Shown here in pieces: positions 10,244 to 18,716 of a DNA stretch of 64,000 nt (positions are counted from its first letter, which is position 1; every line of letters starts with the position of its first letter). The position numbers and the translations under genes are program-made. This DNA is from an uncultured Rikenellaceae bacterium. GTDB taxonomy: Bacteria; Bacteroidota; Bacteroidia; Bacteroidales; Rikenellaceae. Under the pieces are notes generated by a model. It worked only from the letters and a program-made list of their open reading frames with translations, was not told the origin of the DNA and searched no databases. The stretch is from contig CAMLTW010000002.1 of the NCBI GenBank assembly GCA_946486375.1, positions 248,001-312,000 on the forward strand, in the 5' to 3' direction.

Positions 10244-13200
10244 ATGAAAAAAAGAGTGTGGATTGCCCTGGCCGTTTTATGCGGTCTCTGGGGCTGGAGC
10301 GGTTGCGGCGAAGGAAATGATGCGGGAGATCGGTGGGAGCGGGCTTTCCTCGATCCGCCCGAGTCAACCAAGCCGTGGGTGTACTGGTATTGGATCAGCG
10401 ACAATATCTCCAAAGAAGGAATCACGCGTGATCTCGAAGCGATGGCCGAGGTCGGTATCGGCGAAGCGTTGATCGGTAACGTGGTGGATCCGGCGGTTCC
10501 GGTAGGCCGGGTGTCGCTGTTCAGTGAAGAGTGGTGGAGTTGTGTGGAGCATGCGATCTACGAAGCGGAGCGTTTGGGAATCAAGGTCGGGATGTTCAAT
10601 TGTCCGGGGTGGAGCCAGTCCGGCGGCCCCTGGGTTCAGCCGGAGCAGGCCATGCGCTACCTGGTTTCCAATGAATTCCGTTTGAGCGGGCCGCAGCGCC
10701 TGTCCCGGAAGTTGGAGGCTCCGGAGGCTGATTTCCAGGTGGTTGCCGTTCAGGCATTTCCTGCTCCAGCGGAAGACGATGACCGGATCGCCCGGAAATC
10801 GCCTCGGGTGAATGCCTCGGGGATCCGCAATCCACAGGCGCTTTTCGACGGTAATCTGTCGACAACGGCCGATTTTACGGAGTATCCGGCCCGGGTTGAG
10901 ATTCGACTGGATCATCCGGTGACCGTCCGGTCGCTGGAGCTTCATCCCGCCGATGCGCCGATGAGTGCCGATTGCAAACTGGAAGCCCTGGGGGCCGACG
11001 GAAGATGGCAGCCGGTTTCCCGATTCAAAATAGACCGGGAGAAACTTGACGTGGCGATCGGGCCAATACGCTTTGGAGCGGTTTGCCACAGTTTTGAAGC
11101 GATCACCGCCCGGGAATTCCGCCTGACTTTTACCAATGGGGCGGGCGGACGGCTCCGTTCCATTGAATTGAGTGGAGCGGCACGCTTGAGTTCCTATGTG
11201 GAAAAACAGTTGGGCAAAATGAGCCCGGTTCCCGAGATCTATGCCGATACTTACCGTTGGCCGGAATCGGCAGAGCCCGAAAGCAAAAGCCTGGTGGTCG
11301 ATCCGGGGCAGGTTATCGACCTGACAGCGCAGCTCGATGCCGATGCCAGGTTGGTCTGGGAGGTTCCGGAAGGAGAATGGGTGGTGGTTTACACCGGCAT
11401 GGCTCCAACCGGTACCATGAACGCACCGACCACTCCGGAAGGGCGTGGCCTGGAAGTCGATAAAATGAACCGGGAGTTGGCTCAATTTCATTTCGACTCC
11501 TTTATCGGCGAATTGTTGAAACGGATCCCGCCGGAAAAACGGACCGGATTTCGCCACGTCGTGGCCGACAGTTACGAGCAAGGGTCGCAAAACTGGACGG
11601 AAGGTTTTGCCGAAGAGTTTATGCGGGTGTATGGCTACGATCCTTACCCTTGGCTGCCGGTGCTGACCGGTCGGGTTGTGGAGAATGCGGATCGTTCCGA
11701 CCGTTTCCTGTGGGATATGCGTCGGTTGGTGGCCGACCGCATCGCCTCGGGGTATGTCGGCGGATTACGCGAACGGTGTGAAGAGAACGGGTTGCGCCTC
11801 TGGTTGGAGAATTACGGCCACTGGGGATTCCCCGGCGAATTCCTTAATTACGGCGGAGCCAGCCACGACTTGGGTGGGGAATTCTGGCTCTCGGCACCGT
11901 CGCTCGGACCTGTCGAGGTACGGTGTGCCTCTTCGGCCGGACATACCTACGGAAAAAATGTTGTTTCGGCTGAAGCCTTCACTTCTCATTGGAACTTTAC
12001 CCAGATGCCGCGCGACCTGAAGATCCGCGGCGATTGGTCCTGGTGCGAAGGAATCAACCACTTTGTGCTACACGTTTACATCCACCAGCCGGACGAACGA
12101 AAACCGGGCATGAGTGCCTGGTTTGGAACCGACTTTAACCGGCACAGCACCTGGTTCTCCTCTTCGAAAAGCTATTTCGATTACATCCGGCGTTCGTGTG
12201 CGCTGCTGCAGAGCGGCCGTCCGGTGGCGGACATCGCTTACTTCATCGGCGAAGATGCGCCGAAAATGACCGGTGACATGGAACCGACCTTGCCGGCGGG
12301 ATACGACTATGACTTCATCAACTCCGAAGTGCTGATGCAGGATGCCCGGGTGGTCGATGGGAGAATCGAACTCTCTTCGGGAGCCTCTTACGCCGTTCTG
12401 GTTCTTCCGCCGCAGGAGACGATCCGCCCGGAAATGCTGGAAAAAATCGCGAAACTGGTCGAAGCCGGAGCGGCGGTTTACGGCCCCCGTCCCGAGCGTT
12501 CCCCGAGCGGAAAGAATTACCCGAAGAGTGATGAGCGGGTGCGGGTGCTGGCGGATAAAATGTGGGGCGGCATCGACGGACGGCATACCACCAGCAACGC
12601 CTACGGGGCAGGTCGGGTCTTCTACGGCGGTGGTCTGAAGGAAGCACTGGTGCAATTGGGCGTTCATAGCGATTGCCTCCTGCCCGAAGGCTTCCTGTAT
12701 ACCCACAGGCAGGAAGAGGGGAGTCACCTATACTTTATCAGTAATCAGCAGGAGCGGGAACGGAATGAAACCGTAGCCTTACGAGTAACCGGCATGCGTC
12801 CCGAACTGTGGAATCCGGTGACGGGTGAGATCCGGGAGTTGTCGGATTATTCTGAAGCCGACGGCAAGATCTATATCCCGTTGCAATTTGGCGCAGGGGA
12901 TTCCATGTTCATTATTTTCCGAAAAAGCGGCAAGCCTTCTTCTTCGGGAATGAATTTCCCGATTTTCGAAACACGACAACTGGTGGATGGGACGTGGTCG
13001 GTCGATTTTTCCCCGGTATACGGTGACCGTTTTCGGAAGAGCTTCCCGGTATTGACGGATTGGACCGCTCAAGAAGATCCGGAGGTGAAATATTACAGCG
13101 GTACAGCAACGTATACCCTCTCTTTTACCAGCCATGCTGCTTCGCCCGACGGGGGCGTCTTCCTGGATCTTGGCCAGGTCGAGGGGATGGCAAAAGTTCG

Positions 13201-13450
13201 CCTGAATGGGGTCGAGTATCCGGTCTTGTGGCGTTATCCCTACCGGGTCGATGTATCCGATGAACTGAACCGGGGAGAGAATAAGTTGGAAGTCGAGATT
13301 ACGAATTGCTGGTGGAACCGCCTGGTAGGCGATCGGCAGCCGAGGGCGGAGCCGGTTACCTGGTCCGCTTATATCGGTTGGAACGAAGAAAGCGCCTTGC
13401 TTCCAGCCGGGTTGTTGGGGCCTGTCATGCTTCTCGAAGAAAAGAAGTGA
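10244..13450 (+). CDS. GH106-family (alpha-L-rhamnosidase-like) lipoprotein
   Basis: 1068 residues; the N-terminus carries a lipobox (GWSGC). The GH106 opening follows at about residue 25: FLDPPESTKPWVYWYWISDN, then ISKEGITRDLEAMAEVGIGE. A discoidin-like beta segment (LFDGNLSTTADF...VEIRLDHPVTVRSLELHP) lies at about 200-235. The barrel carries EAFTSHWNFTQMPRDLK and GINHFVLHVYIHQP. A C-terminal galactose-binding-like sandwich is at about 900-1068 (YSGTATYTLSF...FLDLGQVEGMAKVRLNGVE). GH106 members release alpha-L-rhamnose from complex glycans such as pectin rhamnogalacturonan. It is the last gene of the PUL operon; its natural terminator has been split by the mobile element immediately downstream. 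Confidence 0.85.
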   Translation: MKKRVWIALAVLCGLWGWSGCGEGNDAGDRWERAFLDPPESTKPWVYWYWISDNISKEGITRDLEAMAEVGIGEALIGNVVDPAVPVGRVSLFSEEWWSCVEHAIYEAERLGIKVGMFNCPGWSQSGGPWVQPEQAMRYLVSNEFRLSGPQRLSRKLEAPEADFQVVAVQAFPAPAEDDDRIARKSPRVNASGIRNPQALFDGNLSTTADFTEYPARVEIRLDHPVTVRSLELHPADAPMSADCKLEALGADGRWQPVSRFKIDREKLDVAIGPIRFGAVCHSFEAITAREFRLTFTNGAGGRLRSIELSGAARLSSYVEKQLGKMSPVPEIYADTYRWPESAEPESKSLVVDPGQVIDLTAQLDADARLVWEVPEGEWVVVYTGMAPTGTMNAPTTPEGRGLEVDKMNRELAQFHFDSFIGELLKRIPPEKRTGFRHVVADSYEQGSQNWTEGFAEEFMRVYGYDPYPWLPVLTGRVVENADRSDRFLWDMRRLVADRIASGYVGGLRERCEENGLRLWLENYGHWGFPGEFLNYGGASHDLGGEFWLSAPSLGPVEVRCASSAGHTYGKNVVSAEAFTSHWNFTQMPRDLKIRGDWSWCEGINHFVLHVYIHQPDERKPGMSAWFGTDFNRHSTWFSSSKSYFDYIRRSCALLQSGRPVADIAYFIGEDAPKMTGDMEPTLPAGYDYDFINSEVLMQDARVVDGRIELSSGASYAVLVLPPQETIRPEMLEKIAKLVEAGAAVYGPRPERSPSGKNYPKSDERVRVLADKMWGGIDGRHTTSNAYGAGRVFYGGGLKEALVQLGVHSDCLLPEGFLYTHRQEEGSHLYFISNQQERERNETVALRVTGMRPELWNPVTGEIRELSDYSEADGKIYIPLQFGAGDSMFIIFRKSGKPSSSGMNFPIFETRQLVDGTWSVDFSPVYGDRFRKSFPVLTDWTAQEDPEVKYYSGTATYTLSFTSHAASPDGGVFLDLGQVEGMAKVRLNGVEYPVLWRYPYRVDVSDELNRGENKLEVEITNCWWNRLVGDRQPRAEPVTWSAYIGWNEESALLPAGLLGPVMLLEEKK

Positions 13451-13463
13451 TAAAATAGAAAGA

Positions 13464-13481
13464 AACAACAAGGGGCCTTCC
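13464..13481 (+). terminator. Left half of a terminator split by element insertion
   Basis: AACAACAAGGGGCCTTCC is the exact reverse complement of 23496-23513. The two arms are now about 10 kb apart. Joined across the element they would form an 18-bp stem with loop TCGTTT, directly after the GH106 stop codon. This is the ancestral terminator of the PUL operon. Confidence 0.8.
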
Positions 13482-13490
13482 TCGTTTGGA
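13479..13490 (+). repeat. attL core repeat (TCCTCGTTTGGA)
   Basis: Identical to 23487-23498 in the same orientation. It overlaps the end of the left terminator arm and the loop, as expected if integrase cut within the loop of the target hairpin. Confidence 0.75.
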
Positions 13491-13504
13491 TTATCCTTGA
13501 AATG

Positions 13505-13542
13505 GTGCAACAAGTTGATAGATGACTTGTTGCACTTTTTTT
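13505..13542 (+). terminator. Strong element-borne terminator just inside attL
   Basis: GTGCAACAAG (13505-13514) pairs perfectly with CTTGTTGCAC (13526-13535) and is followed by seven Ts. The T-tract is on the + strand, so it stops rightward transcription entering from the PUL, not the leftward operon of the element. It appears to replace the host terminator the insertion destroyed. Confidence 0.85.
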
Positions 13543-13664
13543 ATTGAGACAAGGTAACGAAAAGGCAATGGTTCTATTTTCCGTACAATGCGTCGATGTC
13601 CACAACCTCAAATAACTAATACAAAGATATTGAAACCGGCAACAAGAATCAATAGGAGATGTAT

Positions 13665-14711
13665 TTATATTTCTTCTTTAAAAAATAGCTGATAGTAATA
13701 CATCCCTGTATTTTCATCATAACCACGCTTAATATACTGATTATTTCCATGCACGTAAATGTGGAAATTTTTATCTAGTTTAATAACACTTTTAAAGTTG
13801 CGAGATTGCTTTTTTACTGCAGAAGAAGAAATTGAAAATTCTTCAGCAACCTTGATTTCATGATCCTCTTCGTATGATTGCTTATAGGCTTTGAAACTAT
13901 CTATGACTTCTGGTTGGGCAATTACTTCATGAGTAAACTCGTCTAAATTAAATGATTCGTTTTGTTTGAAGTATTGAGCTGATTTATTTAACAATTCGGC
14001 TTGATCTGCTTTAGTAATATCAAACTCATTGGGCAGCCGCTTAACCATATAGTTTTTACATATATCTATCAAATTACGTGTATTGTAATACTCATCTTGG
14101 CATTGTTCTATATGCAAAAAATCATCAATCCAATATTTCGCATCTTGCCCTCTATTTGTATTATCAACTACAGAAAGGACATATCCATGATCTTTATTTA
14201 CATTATAAATTAAACATCCTTTATCTAATTTATTAATATTTATTCCTATTTTGCTTTTTACATTAAACTCATTACCATCTGGTTGTATCTCTAAAAAAGT
14301 ATTTTTATTTTCAGATTTGAAGATTCCTATTGCATCGGTAATTACGTTATCAACTTCACAATTACTAAAATATGCTACGTAGAATTCTCCTGATTTTATG
14401 TTGGGATGTAGAGACAATTCATATAAATAATTTGCCAAATGAACGGACTGTACATGCAGATTTTGAGGATTCTCGAATATTTTTGACACATAAGTATACA
14501 CTTCATTCAGCTCAATAGCCGAATTATGTATAAATCTATACGATTCATCCTGTTTGAAAGATGACAAAAAGTATTTTAAAAGTACTGAAGAAATATCTTC
14601 TGAAAGTATTGTTAATGATTTTGAAAGGAAAATACTGTCATCATTTGTTTTATTACCAACCCAATGAATCGCTAACGATTCAAGATTTATATCGTAGTTA
14701 TTAATAACCAT
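13665..14711 (-). CDS. NA37/YejK-type nucleoid-associated protein (third gene of AT-rich operon)
   Basis: 348 residues. It has the PF04245 (37-kDa nucleoid-associated protein) landmarks common in Bacteroidetes: LHPNIKSGEFYVAYF at about 101-115, DAIGIFKSENK at 126-136, KLDKGCLIYN, VVDNTNRGQDAKYWIDDFL at 181-199, NTRNLIDICKNY, a LLNKSAQYFK helix, and SRNFKSVIKLDKNFHIYVHG at 303-322. Family members bind nucleic acid; the E. coli relative is a nucleoid component of poorly known role. Its ATG lies one base beyond the TGA of the upstream gene, so translation is probably coupled. The AT-rich codon use differs sharply from the host. In this element it is unlikely to be the housekeeping copy; a role in a three-protein system is inferred. 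Confidence 0.8.
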   Translation of the reverse strand: MVINNYDINLESLAIHWVGNKTNDDSIFLSKSLTILSEDISSVLLKYFLSSFKQDESYRFIHNSAIELNEVYTYVSKIFENPQNLHVQSVHLANYLYELSLHPNIKSGEFYVAYFSNCEVDNVITDAIGIFKSENKNTFLEIQPDGNEFNVKSKIGININKLDKGCLIYNVNKDHGYVLSVVDNTNRGQDAKYWIDDFLHIEQCQDEYYNTRNLIDICKNYMVKRLPNEFDITKADQAELLNKSAQYFKQNESFNLDEFTHEVIAQPEVIDSFKAYKQSYEEDHEIKVAEEFSISSSAVKKQSRNFKSVIKLDKNFHIYVHGNNQYIKRGYDENTGMYYYQLFFKEEI

Positions 14712-14712
14712 A

Positions 14713-16140
14713 TCAGTTTGAAATTTTATTCCACATGCAAGGAAACGTCCAAGTTACATATATTATGAACCCGTACAAAATTATCAATAATATATAAATA
14801 TAACTTGTTACCCACAAACGGGAGATCAATGAGTTTTTTACATGTTCATCTAACTCTTTTTTGGGAATAGTTTCACTAATACATTTTCTCCAATATTTGA
14901 GTTCTTTACTTGCTAACCATAAATCTGATATATCTGTAATCAACTGCATTACTACAGAAGCGATAAAGTATATTGCAAGCCCTTTGAAAATTACATTAAT
15001 CAAATTATATTTTTCTAAAATTTTAATCTCAGTAAATTTTGTAAATAACGTAAATCCGACTAATAAAATTCCTGCAAGGACATCGCGAGTAAAGTTATTA
15101 AGAAGAGATCTTATCTTGGATGAGTATAAGTCTGATTGGACTTTTAAATCTTTAAGAAGGGAAGCTAATTCTTTTGCATAAGAATCCCTGCGCTCCAACA
15201 TGACAAAACTATATCTTTCTTTTGCTTGATCGAAAGCGTTATTTGCCACCAGAAGCAATTCATTTAGTAGAGGCTGCTCGTAATCTATATCCAAAGTTAC
15301 TCTGTCTAAGAATAACTTACGTCGAATATCAATTTTAGCATGATCTGTATCTTGATAAATCCATTCGACAATTTCTTTCAGTAATAATAAAAAATTTAGA
15401 TCAACCTTTGTCTTGTCATTATATAAAGGCAATTTTATTCTTCTGATACCTTGAAGAACAATGAAATCTTTATGTAATTCATTGGCAAACGTACTACATA
15501 AAGTTGCACAAGAATAAATTAAAGATATATTGCAATAATCTGTTTTAGACCTACTCTTTTTAGAGATGATAGAAGTGATTAAATACTTACAGCAATTAAA
15601 AGATAGTTCTTGTCCATTAGGGATTACCACATGTTCAGCAACAAGAGAATCGTTGGGCAAAAAATTCCCTTGGGTATCAAATGTATCATTAATATCTCCT
15701 GTTATTAATAGATTAGGGCCTCCGCAAGTGGTATTTAAACCATTTACGATAATTTTAATTTTCGAATATGGCAATTGAGTAAATGGTGATATATTTTTAA
15801 GCCATGCTTTAAAATTCGTTATTCCATAAAAAAACTGCACTTCATAATCATCAATAATTTTAAGATTCAGTTTATTAATGTTTACGACAAACTGGTTATC
15901 AGCATAATCGTCAATCTCATCAACAGAAATTGATTCTGTATTAACTCTGACCTGAGGAGTGATAAGATGATTATATTTTTTTATTTCATTATCCAGAGTT
16001 CGCACATCGACAAGTAATTTTGGATAATAATTAACCTTAATGGTTAAATTACCCCAAACCTCCGTGTAACTTCCTCTAGAAATTATTTTCTGCAGTTGGT
16101 TAAATATAACTTGCAACATATTAGATTGGGATGTCTTCAA
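14713..16140 (-). CDS. Unrecognised protein with C-terminal membrane segments (second gene of AT-rich operon)
   Basis: 475 residues that I cannot assign to a family. Residues 1-300 look soluble and mixed alpha/beta, with many Asn, Ile and Lys, a GLNTTCGGPNLLITG stretch at 134-148 and several scattered cysteines (139, 183, 184, 203, 211, 215). About 300-350 is a charged helix likely to be a coiled coil. Three hydrophobic segments follow at about 352-370, 381-402 and 442-466, so the protein is anchored in the inner membrane by its C-terminus. It overlaps the upstream gene by 20 bp and abuts the downstream one, so the three proteins are produced together. A membrane-anchored effector or sensor is one inference; no catalytic motif is visible. 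Confidence 0.75.
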   Translation of the reverse strand: MKTSQSNMLQVIFNQLQKIISRGSYTEVWGNLTIKVNYYPKLLVDVRTLDNEIKKYNHLITPQVRVNTESISVDEIDDYADNQFVVNINKLNLKIIDDYEVQFFYGITNFKAWLKNISPFTQLPYSKIKIIVNGLNTTCGGPNLLITGDINDTFDTQGNFLPNDSLVAEHVVIPNGQELSFNCCKYLITSIISKKSRSKTDYCNISLIYSCATLCSTFANELHKDFIVLQGIRRIKLPLYNDKTKVDLNFLLLLKEIVEWIYQDTDHAKIDIRRKLFLDRVTLDIDYEQPLLNELLLVANNAFDQAKERYSFVMLERRDSYAKELASLLKDLKVQSDLYSSKIRSLLNNFTRDVLAGILLVGFTLFTKFTEIKILEKYNLINVIFKGLAIYFIASVVMQLITDISDLWLASKELKYWRKCISETIPKKELDEHVKNSLISRLWVTSYIYILLIILYGFIIYVTWTFPCMWNKISN

Positions 16141-17167
16141 AACTATTAGTTTTAATCACGATATGGTACATACCGTCGCCTTGAGGCTCTTTAGGTAGAG
16201 TAAGGTTAACCTGTTCTAGTTCGCCTGTCCATGTTAATGTTATACCTTCCGCTGTAATAGCTGTATGTTTTAACGTATGACGATTCAATGCTTTTTGGCT
16301 TATTCTAAATTCTTGCCCATAAACACCATCTTCCTGCAGGAATTCTTTAAAAGAATCTATCGCACGGGTTTTTCGTTCGATATTTTCATCAAATAAAATC
16401 GTATCGATAAACTCATCTGAATTAAATATAGAATGACCAGTAAGATAATTAATTGCTCGTTGTTTGTAATGGGCAGATGTGTCTGTATCATTCAATAAAT
16501 CTTTATGTTGATTTGCCCATTTTGTTGCAGCACTTAATGCTCTTCTTGTCAAGGAGAAAATATCATCTTTTTCTGCAACGGCTAGAAAGTTTTGGAAATA
16601 CTTTTTAATAGAATCTCCGGCATTCCTATCGAATGCTAATGCTTCCCAGGCATATTTATCAGATAAAGATATCAATGCCATTTTTTGGATGGCCTTCGTG
16701 TCTTCAACAAATGTATCCTTTATTTTTTTCAACGAGGCTCTATCGCGATTTATCTTATATTGGTATACTAACCGATTATCAATTTTTAGTAAAAAAATAA
16801 ATGATGCTATGTTTCGAATCTTTACCAACGAGACAACAAATACTCCATCGGCCGTATTGCCTTTATGGTGTTCTCTAAATGAGGCCGTAATTTTTTTTGA
16901 TAATTTCAAGAATTGAGAATTATCCTGAATAATAGAGTGGCAATAATTGTAAGTCGAAGAATTTGCTTTATCAGGAAAGATATATTGTATGCCTTGCGCG
17001 ACATCTATTAATCTTTTTTTAAAAAACTCTTTTTGTTCAGGGTTAAGACTAACCTCATGCTTCAGATAGGCTGGTTTGTGCTCTTGCTCAATAATTATGT
17101 GAAAAATAAATTTTAGGATTTCGATAGACGCTTTATCGGCTTCAGTTAAGACGCTTTCTCGTTTCAT
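16121..17167 (-). CDS. Divergent NA37-like protein (first gene of AT-rich operon)
   Basis: 348 residues. No strong family label, but the layout follows the YejK/NA37 fold. A strand pair DGVFVVSLVKIRNIASFIFLL lies at about 108-127 and KKIKDTFVEDTKAIQKMALI at 147-166. DRNAGDSIKKYFQNFL at 180-195 resembles the R-x-G-x3-x2-F-x2-FL block of YejK. Helices follow at 200-245, and a C-terminal strand region GITLTWTGELEQVNL lies at 308-322. It is the same length as the operon's third protein but shares no obvious sequence with it, so they may form a heteromeric pair. The next gene starts 20 bp before this one ends. An alternative is an unrelated alpha/beta protein; the match should be tested by profile search. 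Confidence 0.65.
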   Translation of the reverse strand: MKRESVLTEADKASIEILKFIFHIIIEQEHKPAYLKHEVSLNPEQKEFFKKRLIDVAQGIQYIFPDKANSSTYNYCHSIIQDNSQFLKLSKKITASFREHHKGNTADGVFVVSLVKIRNIASFIFLLKIDNRLVYQYKINRDRASLKKIKDTFVEDTKAIQKMALISLSDKYAWEALAFDRNAGDSIKKYFQNFLAVAEKDDIFSLTRRALSAATKWANQHKDLLNDTDTSAHYKQRAINYLTGHSIFNSDEFIDTILFDENIERKTRAIDSFKEFLQEDGVYGQEFRISQKALNRHTLKHTAITAEGITLTWTGELEQVNLTLPKEPQGDGMYHIVIKTNSFEDIPI

Positions 17168-17504
17168 AATTCTTATAAGCTTAAAGTTAATACTTATGAA
17201 TGCCCAATAGTATATACAATTTTTGAAAATATTTCATCTGTATCAAAAATAATAATTAAAAAGGCATTTCCTGCGAACTATACTATTATTTCTATAATTG
17301 TTTTTAATTATTTATCATGAAATAGAAGGGAGGAATAAATTATGATAGTTTTCCACACCTCCCCCTTTCTCTCCGGTAGCGACCAGCCGAAGGATTGGGA
17401 GGCAAGCGTGCAAGGCCGCCCGCCAAAGGGCGCTTGTATAGCCTTGCTCGCTTGACCTACCAATCCGTATCTTTGCGTTCGGAGGGAAAGGAGGGAGGAA
17501 AAGG
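17168..17504. other. Gene-free stretch between AT-rich operon and relaxase gene
   Basis: The first half (to about 17340) is very AT-rich and should carry the promoter for the leftward operon. On the - strand TATTTTTG (17244-17251) fits the -7 box TAnnTTTG, with a weak TTCG at 17274-17277 at the -33 position. The second half is GC-rich and holds the long inverted repeat at 17392-17466, flanked by loosely complementary purine and pyrimidine tracts (17354-17375 and 17481-17498). The composition break near 17345 probably marks the edge of the imported cargo. I see no gene here. Confidence 0.5.
17392..17466. repeat. Long imperfect inverted repeat with internal hairpin
   Basis: The left arm (17392-17416) and right arm (17441-17466) are complementary over about 25 bp with roughly two mismatches and one extra base. 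The loop contains a second small stem, CGCCC (17417-17421) with GGGCG (17428-17432). It lies immediately after the relaxase stop codon on the - strand, so it may terminate the mob transcript, but there is no clean T-tract. A recombination or structured-RNA role is possible. Confidence 0.7.
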
Positions 17505-18716
17505 TTATATTCCCCGACTTTTTTTGAGCCGGGATTTTAAAGAAGGTACATGTTTTGCTTTCGGGCTGGGCTTTCTCGGATCACTCCACGATTCCTTGTA
17601 CCCGGCAGCGGTCGGGCTTTCCTTCCACAGATAGGGCCGGGCCGTTTGTCCCGCTTCCCCCCACCGGACAAGAGCGCGGACAAGGTATCCTTGCTCGATC
17701 AAGTCCCTGTCCATGCGTCGCATGGCGTACATTCCGTATTTTACCCATTCTCGCGGATCGCGTAGATAGGCCCAGCCACGTTCCAATTTGTCGTCCATTA
17801 CCAAATAACCATCGAAGGTGCGGCCCTCGTGCCGCATCCCCTGCAGATAGACGGGTTGCCCGTCTTTGATCTCGCGAACCTGCTCGCTTGTGAGTTGCAA
17901 ACCGAAGATAACCGGACAATGCACGGCCTGTCCCTGTCGTTGCCGTTTTGCTTGCTCTGCCTGCTGCCTTTCGCGTTCTACCCGACTTGCTTCGATGGTC
18001 TTGCATAGATTACCGTAGCTGAACTTCCGGTCTACCTGCGAGGCTTTCAGGATTTGCCCGTTCATCGTAAAGGTAAGGCCCTGTACCTCTTTTTCAGGAT
18101 CGCCGCCCCGGTGTACGAATGTCGTTACGATTCCCTGCCTTTGCAACGCTTCGGCCAGCTCCGTAAGGGAAAGGCAGCGGGGTAATGCTTCCTTTATCGC
18201 CTCGTAAATTGCATACTTGGGTTGATCCGGGCCGTGCAGCTTTTCGACTTTGACGTCCTGTTTACCTTCGGAGAACGTCAGGCCGTATTCCTTTTTCATG
18301 GCTTTGCAAACAGCGACGCTTCGGATGCGTTCGTTATGGCTTCTTACCAGCTTGGCGTCGTACCTTACCCGGTTGTAGAGGATATGCAGGTGGGGGTGCT
18401 GCGTGTCGGTGTGCCGAACGACAATGTATTGCGTTCCGGTGATGTGCATGCGCCGAAGGTACTCTCCGGCCAACTGTCGCATAAAATCGTCTGTCAGTTT
18501 CGGCGTATCGTCCCTGTGGAACGAAAGCGAGATATGCCCTACGACCCGGGAGTTTTCGGGACGTGCTTTTCTTTGGAAATTAAAACTCTCGGTAATGGCC
18601 TTAAGGCTTTTCATATCCACGCCGTCGCTATCCAACAGCCGGGCGTCTTCTCCTTTTTCAAGGAGATAGCGCACGGCTCCGCCGAAGGATTTGCCGGTTA
18701 TGATTTTAGCGATCAT
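17505..18716 (-). CDS. Relaxase / mobilization nuclease (MobB-like)
   Basis: 403 residues of the relaxase family PF03432. It opens MIAKIITGKSFGGAVRYLLE with Tyr17 as the likely DNA-attacking residue. GHISLSFHRDD follows at about 60-70, and the metal-binding histidine motif DTQHPHLHIL at about 104-113. The N-terminal half is the nuclease; the C-terminal part is Arg- and Gln-rich and may bind DNA or partner proteins. It nicks oriT and pilots the strand during conjugative mobilisation. It overlaps mobC by 11 bp, so the two are co-translated from the right. No coupling protein or mating-pore genes are present, so transfer needs a helper. Confidence 0.9.
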   Translation of the reverse strand: MIAKIITGKSFGGAVRYLLEKGEDARLLDSDGVDMKSLKAITESFNFQRKARPENSRVVGHISLSFHRDDTPKLTDDFMRQLAGEYLRRMHITGTQYIVVRHTDTQHPHLHILYNRVRYDAKLVRSHNERIRSVAVCKAMKKEYGLTFSEGKQDVKVEKLHGPDQPKYAIYEAIKEALPRCLSLTELAEALQRQGIVTTFVHRGGDPEKEVQGLTFTMNGQILKASQVDRKFSYGNLCKTIEASRVERERQQAEQAKRQRQGQAVHCPVIFGLQLTSEQVREIKDGQPVYLQGMRHEGRTFDGYLVMDDKLERGWAYLRDPREWVKYGMYAMRRMDRDLIEQGYLVRALVRWGEAGQTARPYLWKESPTAAGYKESWSDPRKPSPKAKHVPSLKSRLKKSRGI

